The notes under the pieces: model-generated
What the model was told of the DNA's origin: nothing
The model's database searches: none
Seen by the model: the letters and a program-made list of their open reading frames with translations, nothing else
Shown: positions 34,739-43,315 of the stretch, piece after piece
Numbering within the stretch: the stretch's first letter is position 1
Layout of the letters: each line of letters begins with the position of its first letter
Made by a program: the position numbers and the translations under genes
Source: Paenibacillus popilliae ATCC 14706
Lineage (GTDB): Bacteria; Bacillota; Bacilli; Paenibacillales; Paenibacillaceae
Direction of reading: 5' to 3'
Assembly (NCBI RefSeq): GCF_000315235.1
Contig: NZ_BALG01000186.1
Coordinates: 20,731-84,730, forward strand
DNA: 64,000 bases

Positions 34739-35779
34739 TTAAAATAAACGTTTCAGAAAAGGCCTTTCCAAGGCTGCTTTTACCGCTTGGCGGTGGCTGC
34801 CGATCTGCTCGACAATCGACATCTTGTTGGCCAGCGCATAAGCGGCCGTGTCGCGTATCCGTTCGGCGAGCTGCTCCGCGTCCGTGGAGATGGCCAATCG
34901 CGGAAGACGGATGGAATGGGCGAAATCAAACGATTTGAAACGGTACCCCAAGCAGACAAAAGGAACATCCGCCGCTGCGGACAGAATATTGGCGTGAAGC
35001 TTGAAATTGATGGTCAGGTCAAACCGTTTTATCCGCTGCAAATATTTTTCATACGAATGCACTCCTGGATCATATACGACTTGATCGGAAACGGCGATCT
35101 TATTGCACAGCCGCTTACATGCCTCCCGGTCCGGCCCCCATACCGGGTACACAACGATCTTGTAACCTTCCCGAATGAGGAAGCCGGCTGCGGAAGCGAT
35201 CTGATTCTCGACGTACGCTTCATCCTTGCCGTAAATCCGGTTATAGGATGTGCCCCAGTTGATGCCGATCCATCGTTCCCCAGTCTGCTCGTCATCCGCA
35301 TCAGACGTTGGCGGGGACGATAACATGGCGGGATCGCCGCTAAGCGTCACCCGATTCATCGCGACACCTATTTGTCGCATATACTCGAAGGTCCACGGAC
35401 CCCGTACACCGCAGTAGGCTGCATGTTCGACAACTTCTCTCATTTTCAGGCAAAACCCTTTGCTTTCAGGAGCAGCATTGGAGCCGAAGCTGAACGGATT
35501 CAAGCGATCATGGCCGCTGCCCCAGATGAGTACACGCTTTTCTTGCCGCACGGCTTCATGCAGGATATCGAGATAGCCGGGTACCAACAGGGAACCGCCC
35601 CCCATGACGATCGTGTCATACTTTCTCATATCCTTGATGTCGACTCCGGGAACCGAGGGAATGATCTGGTACTCCTCCGGACTCAAATGAAGCTTCGCCA
35701 ATTGCTCGAACATGGCTCGCATCCATTCGTCGCCCAGATTATTGAATCCAACCCATCCTAGATACAATATTTTTTTCAC
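34739..35779 (-). CDS. Polysaccharide pyruvyl transferase family protein (CsaB-like)
   Basis: The product is 346 residues. The family landmarks GWVGFNNLGDEWM, IVMGGGSLLVPGY, GVRGPWTFEYM and NFKLHANILSAAADVPFV are visible. The family transfers pyruvyl groups from PEP onto sugar residues of cell-wall polymers; CsaB pyruvylates secondary cell-wall polysaccharide to anchor S-layer proteins. It is 18 bp downstream of a GT4 gene and is the last enzyme of a minus-strand glycan operon. The exact acceptor is unknown. Confidence 0.85.
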   Translation of the reverse strand: MKKILYLGWVGFNNLGDEWMRAMFEQLAKLHLSPEEYQIIPSVPGVDIKDMRKYDTIVMGGGSLLVPGYLDILHEAVRQEKRVLIWGSGHDRLNPFSFGSNAAPESKGFCLKMREVVEHAAYCGVRGPWTFEYMRQIGVAMNRVTLSGDPAMLSSPPTSDADDEQTGERWIGINWGTSYNRIYGKDEAYVENQIASAAGFLIREGYKIVVYPVWGPDREACKRLCNKIAVSDQVVYDPGVHSYEKYLQRIKRFDLTINFKLHANILSAAADVPFVCLGYRFKSFDFAHSIRLPRLAISTDAEQLAERIRDTAAYALANKMSIVEQIGSHRQAVKAALERPFLKRLF

Positions 35780-35797
35780 GAAAATTTCACACTCCCA

Positions 35798-36931
35798 TCA
35801 TTGGGTTCGGGCTTGGACAGACGTATAGATTTCACCCATCCGTCTAACGATTTTATGGATATCAAAATGCTTCAATGTCCAGCTTCGGCCTTGTGCTCCG
35901 ATTGCCTTGAGCGCGTCCCGATCGGCTAATGCTTTTTTCAATGCTTCGGTCACTGCCTCTTCTGTCGCCTTGCATTCGGAATCGTGGTCGCCGAAATAAT
36001 AGTCCCATGCTTGTCCGTATACCGACGGCTCGACGAGACCGAAGAAGCCGTGGTTGCCGATGGCCAGCACGGGCTTCCCGCAAGCCATCGCTTCGAGGGC
36101 AACCCGGCCGGTGCCGACCACGATATCCCCAAGGGCGTAATATTCACGAATCTTCGTCTGCGTCCCGGCCATATGAATAAAGGTTTGTCCAGTATGATGA
36201 TGGATGGTATGGACCATCTCGTTAATTTCGGAAAATTGGATGCCATCGCCGACCACGACCAGATGCAAATTAGGCAGTTCCGTGCTGCGTAGCCGCTCTG
36301 CCGCCAGAATCAGCAGGGTGCAGACGATGGCCTTGTCCCAGGCCAGCCGGCTTGCATATACGATAATGTTCGCATCATCCGGAATCTGGAGCGACTTCCG
36401 CAGTTCATGAGAAGGCAACGGGTAGAACGCCTCCGGGTCAACCCCGTTCGGCACCAGCAGGGAAGTGATGCCCCTCGTATGCAAATCGCGCTGCACAGGC
36501 TTGCTTACACTGATGACCGCGTCGCTATTTTGGGCCGTGCGGATAAGCTGTTCCTCGGGATAATAAGCCCCGTGTACCGTAAAGACGACAGGTATGCCCA
36601 ATTCTTGGGCGGCCATGGCCGCATACATCCCCGACGGCGTTTGATGCACATGGACGACATCGATTTTGCGGTAGCGCATAATCTGCTTCAAAGTGCGGAT
36701 CGCCTGCTGCAGCGAGCTATCCAGCAAAAAGGCGCCCGCTGTTAGATCGACGGTATGAATCGGGCATGCCGCTTGCGCGAAGGAATTGTACATTAAGCCG
36801 CCTGCTCCGCAGAATACCGGCTTACCTCCCAATGCTTGCAGTCCCTTGACCAGACTTAGCACATGGGTTTCCGTGCCGCCGACGGCCAAGCTATCCAACA
36901 CCATCAGCACCCGGTAGGCATTATTTCTCAT
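35798..36931 (-). CDS. GT4 family glycosyltransferase
   Basis: The product is 377 residues with the GT-B fold. The N-terminal acceptor domain shows LDSLAVGGTETHVLSLVKGL. The C-terminal donor domain contains the E-x7-E type motif VALEAMACGKPVLA. The N-terminal GGTE and HVHQTPSGMYA sections fit glycan-assembly transferases acting at the cytosolic face. It overlaps the upstream GT2 gene by 11 bases, with little ribosome binding site of its own, so it is probably translationally coupled. Confidence 0.88.
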   Translation of the reverse strand: MRNNAYRVLMVLDSLAVGGTETHVLSLVKGLQALGGKPVFCGAGGLMYNSFAQAACPIHTVDLTAGAFLLDSSLQQAIRTLKQIMRYRKIDVVHVHQTPSGMYAAMAAQELGIPVVFTVHGAYYPEEQLIRTAQNSDAVISVSKPVQRDLHTRGITSLLVPNGVDPEAFYPLPSHELRKSLQIPDDANIIVYASRLAWDKAIVCTLLILAAERLRSTELPNLHLVVVGDGIQFSEINEMVHTIHHHTGQTFIHMAGTQTKIREYYALGDIVVGTGRVALEAMACGKPVLAIGNHGFFGLVEPSVYGQAWDYYFGDHDSECKATEEAVTEALKKALADRDALKAIGAQGRSWTLKHFDIHKIVRRMGEIYTSVQARTQ

Positions 36932-37646
36932 TGCGCTTCAGCCGATCTTTCCCAAAGTATTTCCGGGACCGCTGATTCGGATGGCTGCGGTAATAATACA
37001 GAACATCCGGCATATTTGCGATATTCAGGGGCTCGCCTTTCAACGACCTGGAAATAAATTCATAGTCTTCCGCACCTTCTATCTTCCTTGTATGCCCGCC
37101 GACTCGATCGAACAGCTTCCCGCGAAGCATGATGGTTCCGTGGCATACACAGTGGCCGCCGTTGGCATATACTTTGCGTATTTGTTCCCCGTACCGGATC
37201 CAGCCCGCGTTTGATTTGTGCTCTGATAGGCTGCGATGGAACACTTCATAATTGGTGCCCACCAACTCGATTTCTGGACGACTCAGTAAAAAGGACACTT
37301 GCCGCTCCAGGCGTTCATAATGGGAAATATCATCCGAGTCCTGGGCCGCGATATATTCTCCCGCAGCCAAGTAGAAGCCGGTCGTCACCGCTCCGGCATA
37401 ACCGATATTGCGGGGCAGGGGCACTGTTATATACGTGCGATCGGCCAATTGCTCCTGATTGAGTTGCAACCATTTCTCCACTTGCAGCAAAGAATCGTCT
37501 GTCGAGGCATCATCGACGAGGATGATTTCCCAGTTCGGGTACGTTTGCCGTAAGATGCCATCCAAGCAATCGATCAAAAAAGCGGATTTGTTGTAGTTTG
37601 TTATCACGATGCTTACAAGACCGGGTACTCGTGGGTAGGTCATCAT
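36921..37646 (-). CDS. GT2 family glycosyltransferase
   Basis: The product is 241 residues with a GT-A fold. It begins VSIVITNYNKSAFLIDCLDG and has VDDAST and AAQDSDDISHYERL, containing the nucleotide-sugar and metal-binding Asp residues. There are no membrane helices. ATG 37646 follows AAAGGTGG. It is the first enzyme of the GT2-GT4-pyruvyltransferase series and is preceded by two small Sm-like genes on the same strand, probably one transcription unit. Confidence 0.88.
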   Translation of the reverse strand: MMTYPRVPGLVSIVITNYNKSAFLIDCLDGILRQTYPNWEIILVDDASTDDSLLQVEKWLQLNQEQLADRTYITVPLPRNIGYAGAVTTGFYLAAGEYIAAQDSDDISHYERLERQVSFLLSRPEIELVGTNYEVFHRSLSEHKSNAGWIRYGEQIRKVYANGGHCVCHGTIMLRGKLFDRVGGHTRKIEGAEDYEFISRSLKGEPLNIANMPDVLYYYRSHPNQRSRKYFGKDRLKRNEK

Positions 37647-37669
37647 GTTCACCACCTTTTTCCTGCTTG

Positions 37670-37864
37670 TTATGAGATAACACGGATATAGGACACCATT
37701 TGAAGTTGAAAAATGGCATACTGCCCATTGTCATATCCCGTCAACCGGGAAGTGCGGACAGTCAGCTTCATATCATCGACGGACACGAGAACGCCTGTTA
37801 TCAAGTCCAATGCGCTTGCCACCTGGACTTGTTTTCCAATCAATGAACGGAGCTTTTCTTTCAT
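37670..37864 (-). CDS. Small DUF2642-like protein
   Basis: A 64-residue single-domain protein (LRSLIGKQVQVASALDLITG, then VDDMKLTVRTSR and FQLQMVSYIRVI) with the beta-rich, Sm-like pattern of DUF2642 proteins of spore formers. It sits 23 bases before the GT2 gene and ~15 bases after the 119-residue relative upstream. A role as a structural spore-surface protein or glycan acceptor is a guess from context. Confidence 0.6.
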   Translation of the reverse strand: MKEKLRSLIGKQVQVASALDLITGVLVSVDDMKLTVRTSRLTGYDNGQYAIFQLQMVSYIRVIS

Positions 37865-37880
37865 TTCAATCCCCTCCCTC

Positions 37881-38240
37881 TTATTGAATTTGGAACGAGA
37901 TGACTTGAGTCAAGTGCACAAGCACGATCGATCCATCCGACTCTCTAATTTCTGCATAGTCCTCTCCGACCTCAATGATTATGCCCTGAATCGTTCCCCC
38001 GAACGAGGTCAATTCAACCTGGCGATGAACGTATCTTTCGAGCGATGGCTTTAGCGGCGAATGAGGGCCCCGATTCCGTTCTCCCCCCATCTCCGCCCGA
38101 ATCGCTGTCCGGAGCGCCTGAACGAGACTGTCTCCTTGCCGTTCGTCCCCTGCGAGGGACTCCTTGACGACTTGCTTCAAAATTTGAGCCACTCCCTCAA
38201 AATATCGTTGCAACTCCTTTTCGTTTGCTTTCAATTTCAT
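37881..38240 (-). CDS. Two-part small protein: helical N-terminus plus Sm-like C-terminus
   Basis: A 119-residue protein starting at ATG 38240 after AAAGGAGGG. The first ~65 residues are helical and charged (ELQRYFEGVAQILKQVVKES). The last ~50 form a beta-rich module (RQVELTSFGGTIQGIIIEVG, then VHLTQVISFQIQ) resembling the 64-residue protein that follows. It is the first gene of the presumed glycan operon. Function is unknown. Confidence 0.6.
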   Translation of the reverse strand: MKLKANEKELQRYFEGVAQILKQVVKESLAGDERQGDSLVQALRTAIRAEMGGERNRGPHSPLKPSLERYVHRQVELTSFGGTIQGIIIEVGEDYAEIRESDGSIVLVHLTQVISFQIQ

Positions 38241-38415
38241 AATATTTCGCCCTCCTTTCATTTCCATATTAATAGAGTATATAAAAAGAAGAATGGTTGA
38301 CTAAACTTCTCTCTATCTTTTGATAAAGTTGTTCGTTTGAACAATAGAATCATGGGAAAGGCGGCCGATCACGGAACAGAGCCACTGCGAAATCCGCCTG
38401 CGCTCCGCTGCTTAT

Positions 38416-38446
38416 AAAAAAAGAACATCCATCGCAGATGTTCTTC
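38416..38446 (-). terminator. Terminator of the YerC gene
   Basis: On the minus strand AAGAACATC pairs with GATGTTCTT and is followed by TTTTTTATAAG, about 110 bases downstream of the yerC-like stop. Confidence 0.75.
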
Positions 38447-38553
38447 GATAATGCCGGAGCGCGCTCAGGCGTGGATCCGCTCGAGCTGCATAATTGATTC
38501 CCTTACTGTCAAACTTAGGCATGATGGAACAGTGGGGGGACAAGCTCCGAATA

Positions 38554-38853
38554 TCATTGCGACTGTTGTTCAATCCTGCCGAGCATTAGCTGGAAACTTC
38601 CATTGCCATCGTGCAGAATTCGTTTGACGCGCGAAATAATGGCCGTGCTTGCGCCGGTCTCTGCTTCAATCTCCATGTACGTCCTGCCATTGAGCAGCAT
38701 ATTGGCGACTTCAAGCCGTTGGGTCAGCGCCTGCAATTCCTTCGGAGTCGTCAAGTCTTCGAAAAAATCGTAACATTCCTCGATGCTTTGCAGCTTCATA
38801 ATGACCTCCAGCAATTGCTCGATTGCCGGGGCGCCGGAACGCTTGACATACAT
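38554..38853 (-). CDS. yerC: YerC/YecD family TrpR-like regulator
   Basis: The product is a 99-residue protein closely matching YerC: EQLLEVIMKLQSIEECYDFF, DLTTPKELQALTQRLEVANM and the TrpR-like HTH YMEIEAETGASTAIISRVKR. It is an all-helical DNA-binding protein. No ligand is known to me. It is monocistronic, with a minus-strand terminator at 38416. Confidence 0.92.
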   Translation of the reverse strand: MYVKRSGAPAIEQLLEVIMKLQSIEECYDFFEDLTTPKELQALTQRLEVANMLLNGRTYMEIEAETGASTAIISRVKRILHDGNGSFQLMLGRIEQQSQ

Positions 38854-39170
38854 ATCGTCCTATCAACTCCAATTCGAAATAAATACAACGAATGCGCATA
38901 CTTCCTTACCTTTTTGACAAGTTGCCGTCTATTTCCTTCTGATTGGTCAAAAAACATTCATAAATTTGAAAAACAGCTCGCCACTTGTCAATGCCTCACT
39001 GCGATAGCGCATCGATGCGGTTCATCCTTGTCGGATTCATGCGCGCATATGCAGCCGCGGTTATTTCACTATGCGTTGAAGCAGGAGCGCGTTCGAGTAC
39101 ATTTTTGCTAGATAATGGAATTAGACATATACTTTCAGTGGAACAATCATACGAATGTAGGAGGATGTTT

Positions 39171-40283
39171 ATGAAAAAACAAGCGATAGCCGACAGAACG
39201 GAGTCAGAAATTTTCCCGATCCAGGACATCGACTACATTGAGTTTTATGCGGGGAACGCGAAGCAAGCGATGCACTATTTCGTCAAAGGCTACGGATTCC
39301 GCCCCATCGCCTATTCCGGCTTGGAGACCGGGAACCGGGAGAAAGTATCATATGTTGTCGAGCAGAACAAAATTCGGTTCGTTCTGTCCGGCGCTCTCTC
39401 CGCCAGCCATCCGATTGCCGAGTTCGTCAAATGGCACGGCGATGGGGTCAAAGATGTCGCATTGCGGGTCAGCAATGTTGAAAAGGCATACAAGGATGCG
39501 GTGTCACGCGGCGGAATTGCCATGTTGGAGCCGGCCGAATATTCGGATGAGCATGGGAAGGTCAAAAAAGCGGTTATCGGCACTTATGGCGACACGATTC
39601 ATACGCTGATAGAGCGGGACGATTATAATGGATTGTTCCAGCCTGGCTATCAGTCGATCAAAGACAGCCTTCCGCACCAGCCGGCCGGACTGATCGGCAT
39701 CGATCATGTCGTCGGCAACGTGGAGCAGATGGATGAATGGGTGACTTACTATGAGAAAGTAATGGGCTTCAAGCAAATGATTCATTTCGATGACAAAGAC
39801 ATCAGCACGGAATATTCGGCCTTGATGTCCAAAGTGATGCATAACGGGGGCAGAATCAAATTCCCGATCAACGAGCCGGCAACCGCCAAGCGCAAATCGC
39901 AAATCCAGGAGTATCTAGAATATTACAACGGCCCGGGCGTTCAGCATCTTGCCCTGCTGACGAACGACATCATCTCCACCGTAACGGCGCTCCGCGAGAA
40001 CGGGGTGGAGTTCCTGAGCACGCCGGATTCCTACTACAATATGCTGACGGAACGGGTAGGACGGATCGATGAGGATATCGCCACGCTGAAGGAACTGAAA
40101 ATTTTGGTCGATCGCGATGATGAAGGCTATTTGCTGCAAATTTTCACGAATCCGCTTGTCGATAGACCGACGCTGTTTTTTGAGATCATTCAACGCAAAG
40201 GAGCTGTCGGCTTCGGCGAAGGCAATTTCAAGGCCTTGTTCGAATCGATCGAACGGGAGCAGGAACGCCGCGGCAACTTGTAG
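39171..40283 (+). CDS. hppD: 4-hydroxyphenylpyruvate dioxygenase
   Basis: The product is 370 residues with two vicinal-oxygen-chelate domains. The Fe(II) ligands are visible as His in LIGIDHVVGNV, His in GPGVQHLALLT and Glu near FFEIIQRKG. It converts 4-hydroxyphenylpyruvate to homogentisate. The frame opens at 38985, but ATG 39171 with TAGGAGG upstream and the conserved N-terminus mark the real start. It is the first gene of a tyrosine-degradation operon followed by a flavin reductase-like gene, a FAH-family hydrolase, HmgA and an aminotransferase. Confidence 0.95.
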   Translation: MKKQAIADRTESEIFPIQDIDYIEFYAGNAKQAMHYFVKGYGFRPIAYSGLETGNREKVSYVVEQNKIRFVLSGALSASHPIAEFVKWHGDGVKDVALRVSNVEKAYKDAVSRGGIAMLEPAEYSDEHGKVKKAVIGTYGDTIHTLIERDDYNGLFQPGYQSIKDSLPHQPAGLIGIDHVVGNVEQMDEWVTYYEKVMGFKQMIHFDDKDISTEYSALMSKVMHNGGRIKFPINEPATAKRKSQIQEYLEYYNGPGVQHLALLTNDIISTVTALRENGVEFLSTPDSYYNMLTERVGRIDEDIATLKELKILVDRDDEGYLLQIFTNPLVDRPTLFFEIIQRKGAVGFGEGNFKALFESIEREQERRGNL

Positions 40284-40313
40284 CCCCGCACCGCAGGAAG
40301 GAGTAGAAGCCGC

Positions 40314-40925
40314 ATGGATATTGAACCGCACAAGCTGCACTGGAGAAACGCTTATAAGCTGATGATAGGCTCCATCCTGCCGCGTCCGATTGCTTTTGTG
40401 TCCACGATCGATCCGAATGGTACGGCGAATCTGGCTCCGTTCAGCTTTTTCACGGCCATCTGCGCGGAGCCGCTCCTCATCTGCTTCGCCCCGATGCGCC
40501 GGGGGGCGGACGGCTGCAAGAAGGATACGCTTGTCAATATTGAAGCGACTGGCGAATTCGTGGTCAATATCGTCGGGGAACGGATCGTCGAGCCTATGAA
40601 TGACACGGCTGCCGAATTCGATCCGGAAGTGGATGAGTTCCAGGCGGTGGGCTTGAACCCGATCCCAAGCCAGATCATTCGTCCTTACCGGGTGCGGGAA
40701 AGCGGCATTCATATGGAGTGCGTACTCCATGATATCCTTCATTTCGGCGATCAGCCAGGCGCCGGCAGTCTCGTCATCGGCAAGGTCGCGCTGATGCATA
40801 TTAGCGATGAGTTGTACGCTGACGGCAAAATCGACATGGAGAAGCTGCTACCGATCGGACGAATGGCCGGCCATGTCTACACCCGGGCCGTCTCCGACAC
40901 ATTTATGCTGGAGAGAAAAAAGTAG
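40314..40925 (+). CDS. Flavin reductase family (FMN-binding split barrel) protein
   Basis: The product is 203 residues with the split-barrel flavin-binding pattern ILPRPIAFVSTIDPNGTANL, PFSFFTAICAEPLL and TGEFVVNI, and a terminal GRMAGHVYTR. Members bind FMN and reduce flavin or an attached substrate. It is 30 bases after hppD and 23 bases before the FAH-family gene, so it is co-transcribed. It is not one of the four classical steps of the homogentisate pathway; it may act on a maleyl or fumaryl intermediate or on an aromatic side substrate. That is speculation. Confidence 0.8.
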   Translation: MDIEPHKLHWRNAYKLMIGSILPRPIAFVSTIDPNGTANLAPFSFFTAICAEPLLICFAPMRRGADGCKKDTLVNIEATGEFVVNIVGERIVEPMNDTAAEFDPEVDEFQAVGLNPIPSQIIRPYRVRESGIHMECVLHDILHFGDQPGAGSLVIGKVALMHISDELYADGKIDMEKLLPIGRMAGHVYTRAVSDTFMLERKK

Positions 40926-40948
40926 GGATACGGAAAACGGGAGGTTCT

Positions 40949-41884
40949 ATGAAATTCGTGACATTTGACCCTGGCACGGGCGCGCCGCGCTCCGGTTGGC
41001 TAAGGGATGGCTGCGTTGTCGACATACGGGCTGTCAGCGAAGGGCGGCTGCCTGGCGAATTGCTGGAATTGGTGCGCCATTATGAGGATGTAATGGAGGA
41101 AGCGACGCGAATCGACCGCCGCCTTGGCCCTGATGCGGCGTCGCTGCTCATGCATCCGGGCGTCTATCCCGTAGCCGATGTCGCCTTGTTCGCGCCGATT
41201 CCGAAGCCGCCAAGCGTCCGCGATTTCTATGCCTTCGAAGCGCACGTGATCGCGGCAAGGTGGAGGCGGGGGCTTGATATCGTTCCGGAATGGTACCGGT
41301 TCCCGGTGTTCTATTTCAGCAACCATCAGGCCATCGTCGGCCCGAACGCGCTCATCCGCAGGCCGGCCGCCTCCTCCGCCCTGGATTTCGAGTTGGAGGT
41401 GGCCTGTGTCATCGGCAAGGAAGGACGCGATATCGCGGCAGAAGAGGCGAACGCCTATATTTTCGGTTATTGCATCATGAACGATTGGAGCGCGCGTGAT
41501 CTCCAGCAGGAAGAAGTGAAGGTCGGCCTTGGCCCGGCCAAGGGCAAAGATTTCGCAACATCGCTCGGTCCCTATCTGGTTACCAAGGACGAGCTTGAGC
41601 GGCACCGCGCCGGCGAGCGCCATGAGCTGGAGATGGCGGCTCGCGTCAACGGCGTCGAGCTGTCGCGCGGGAATCTTCGTGATCTCCATTATTCGTTCGG
41701 CGACATGATCGCGCGGGCTTCGGCTGACGCCACGCTGTATCCCGGCGATATTATCGGATCAGGCACGGTCGGCACCGGCTGCATTCTCGAACGGGGTCCG
41801 GAAGTGCACCGCTGGCTGGAGCCCGGCGATGTCGTTGAATTGGACGTAACGGGACTCGGCCTGCTGCGCAACACCATCGGTTGA
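40949..41884 (+). CDS. Fumarylacetoacetate hydrolase family protein
   Basis: The product is 311 residues. FAH-fold metal site residues are in ALDFELEVACVIGKEGRDI and FGYCIMNDWSARDLQQEE, and the late motif GDIIGSGTVGTGC is typical. In this operon the expected reaction is cleavage of fumarylacetoacetate (or the maleyl isomer) to fumarate/maleate and acetoacetate. No maleylacetoacetate isomerase gene is seen, so the protein may act directly on maleylacetoacetate or an isomerase lies elsewhere. Confidence 0.88.
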   Translation: MKFVTFDPGTGAPRSGWLRDGCVVDIRAVSEGRLPGELLELVRHYEDVMEEATRIDRRLGPDAASLLMHPGVYPVADVALFAPIPKPPSVRDFYAFEAHVIAARWRRGLDIVPEWYRFPVFYFSNHQAIVGPNALIRRPAASSALDFELEVACVIGKEGRDIAAEEANAYIFGYCIMNDWSARDLQQEEVKVGLGPAKGKDFATSLGPYLVTKDELERHRAGERHELEMAARVNGVELSRGNLRDLHYSFGDMIARASADATLYPGDIIGSGTVGTGCILERGPEVHRWLEPGDVVELDVTGLGLLRNTIG

Positions 41885-41938
41885 ATCGGAAAGCCGTGAT
41901 CGACCGGTACTGAATGGATAAAGAGGAGGGTTCATGTC

Positions 41939-43120
41939 ATGGTCTATTACCGCCGCATGGGAGACATTCCGGGTAAGAGGCATACGATGTTCCGCAAGCC
42001 GGATGGCACCCTGTACCGTGAGCAAGTCATGGGAACGAAGGGCTTCTCTGGCATTCAGTCGATTTTGTATCACCATCATCCGCCGACGGATGTTAGCAAG
42101 GCGGGGGTATATGCCGCCTGTGACATTGAATTCGAAGAGCAAGGAGCACTGCGCCACCGCCATCTGCTGACTGGCGATTGCACGGATACGGGGGATGCTG
42201 TCGATGGCAGACGCTATATGTTGGGCAACGAAGACTTGCTTATCGCCATCGCGAACGTCGATCAGCCGATGGATTATTTCTATCGGAACGGGGACGGGGA
42301 CGAGCTATTGTTCGTGCATGAAGGGGAGGGCGCCATAGAGACGATGTTCGGCACTCTCCATTACCAGCCGGGAGATTACATTGTCATCCCGATAGGAACC
42401 ATTTATCACGTCATTCCGGAACCGGGACGAACGAAGCTCCTGGCCGTGGAGACGAACAGTTGGATCACGACGCCGAAGCGCTACCGCAACTCGCATGGAC
42501 AGCTTTTGGAGCACAGCCCTTTCTGCGAGCGGGATTTCCGCGGTCCAGAGAAGCTAGACACCTTAGTCGAGCGCGGCGAGTTCGAGGTAAGGACGAAGTC
42601 AAGGGGATATCTCCACCTGCATGTGTTCAACCATCATCCATTTGATGTCATAGGCTGGGACGGGTATTTATATCCCTGGATGTTCAATATTACCGATTTC
42701 GAGCCGATCACCGGCCGCATTCATATGCCGCCGCCGATTCATCAGACCTTCGAGGGGAATCACTTTGTCGTTTGCTCCTTCGTTCCCCGGTTATACGACT
42801 ATCATCCCGAGGGGATTCCCGCGCCTTATTACCATAGCAACGTCGACAGTGATGAGGTGCTCTATTATGTCAGGGCCAACTTCATGAGCCGCAAGGGCGT
42901 GCAGGAAGGATCCATCACCTTGCATCCGTCGGGCATTCCGCACGGTCCGCATCCCGGCAAGATCGAAGGCAGCATCGGCCAAAAGGAAACGACGGAGCTT
43001 GCGGTCATGATCGATACCTTTCGGCCACTCCGCGTTGTCAAGCAGGCGCTGTCCTACGAGGATGACCAATATATGTATAGCTGGTGCGCCGGCTCGCCGG
43101 AAGCGTCGCGCACCGTGTAA
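41939..43120 (+). CDS. hmgA: Homogentisate 1,2-dioxygenase
   Basis: The product is 393 residues, of the cupin-like dioxygenase family. It begins MVYYRRMGDIPGKRHTMFR, and the metal-site region holds PPIHQTFEGNHFVVCSFVPR and the late LHPSGIPHGPHPG with the His ligands. It opens the ring of homogentisate to maleylacetoacetate. ATG 41939 follows GAGGAGGG. It is placed directly after the FAH-family gene in the same orientation. Confidence 0.93.
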   Translation: MVYYRRMGDIPGKRHTMFRKPDGTLYREQVMGTKGFSGIQSILYHHHPPTDVSKAGVYAACDIEFEEQGALRHRHLLTGDCTDTGDAVDGRRYMLGNEDLLIAIANVDQPMDYFYRNGDGDELLFVHEGEGAIETMFGTLHYQPGDYIVIPIGTIYHVIPEPGRTKLLAVETNSWITTPKRYRNSHGQLLEHSPFCERDFRGPEKLDTLVERGEFEVRTKSRGYLHLHVFNHHPFDVIGWDGYLYPWMFNITDFEPITGRIHMPPPIHQTFEGNHFVVCSFVPRLYDYHPEGIPAPYYHSNVDSDEVLYYVRANFMSRKGVQEGSITLHPSGIPHGPHPGKIEGSIGQKETTELAVMIDTFRPLRVVKQALSYEDDQYMYSWCAGSPEASRTV

Positions 43121-43139
43121 GCGCGCTTAGGCGCACGAT

Positions 43140-43295
43140 ATGCCGATGAAAGGAACGCATGGCATGAAGTATGGGAAAATGGTGCATTCCGCTGCCGAGG
43201 CGATTGTCGGCGATTTTGCGTTCGTGAAGGCGTGGAAGGGGGATGCGCTCGGCAATCTGAGCATACCGAACGCGCCGCCGCAGGTACCGGAATAA
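43140..43295 (+). pseudogene. 3-oxoacid CoA-transferase subunit A remnant
   Basis: A 51-codon frame joins an N-terminal piece (MKYGKMVHSAAEAI) to an internal piece (DFAFVKAWKGDALGNL) that in CoA-transferase A subunits lies more than 100 residues later. The glycine-rich CoA loop between them is missing, and the C-terminus is cut. It is consistent with a former acetoacetate CoA-transferase gene sitting in the tyrosine-catabolic operon, now inactivated by internal deletion. Confidence 0.6.
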
Positions 43296-43315
43296 TGGGG
43301 AATGGAGGATACTCT

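Noticed and set aside
38985..39170. Extended N-terminus of HPPD
   Set aside because: There is no ribosome binding site, and the composition is unlike the family; ATG 39171 with TAGGAGG is clearly better.
39915..40799. 294-codon minus-strand open frame
   Set aside because: It is antisense to hppD and the flavin reductase-like gene; no recognisable features.
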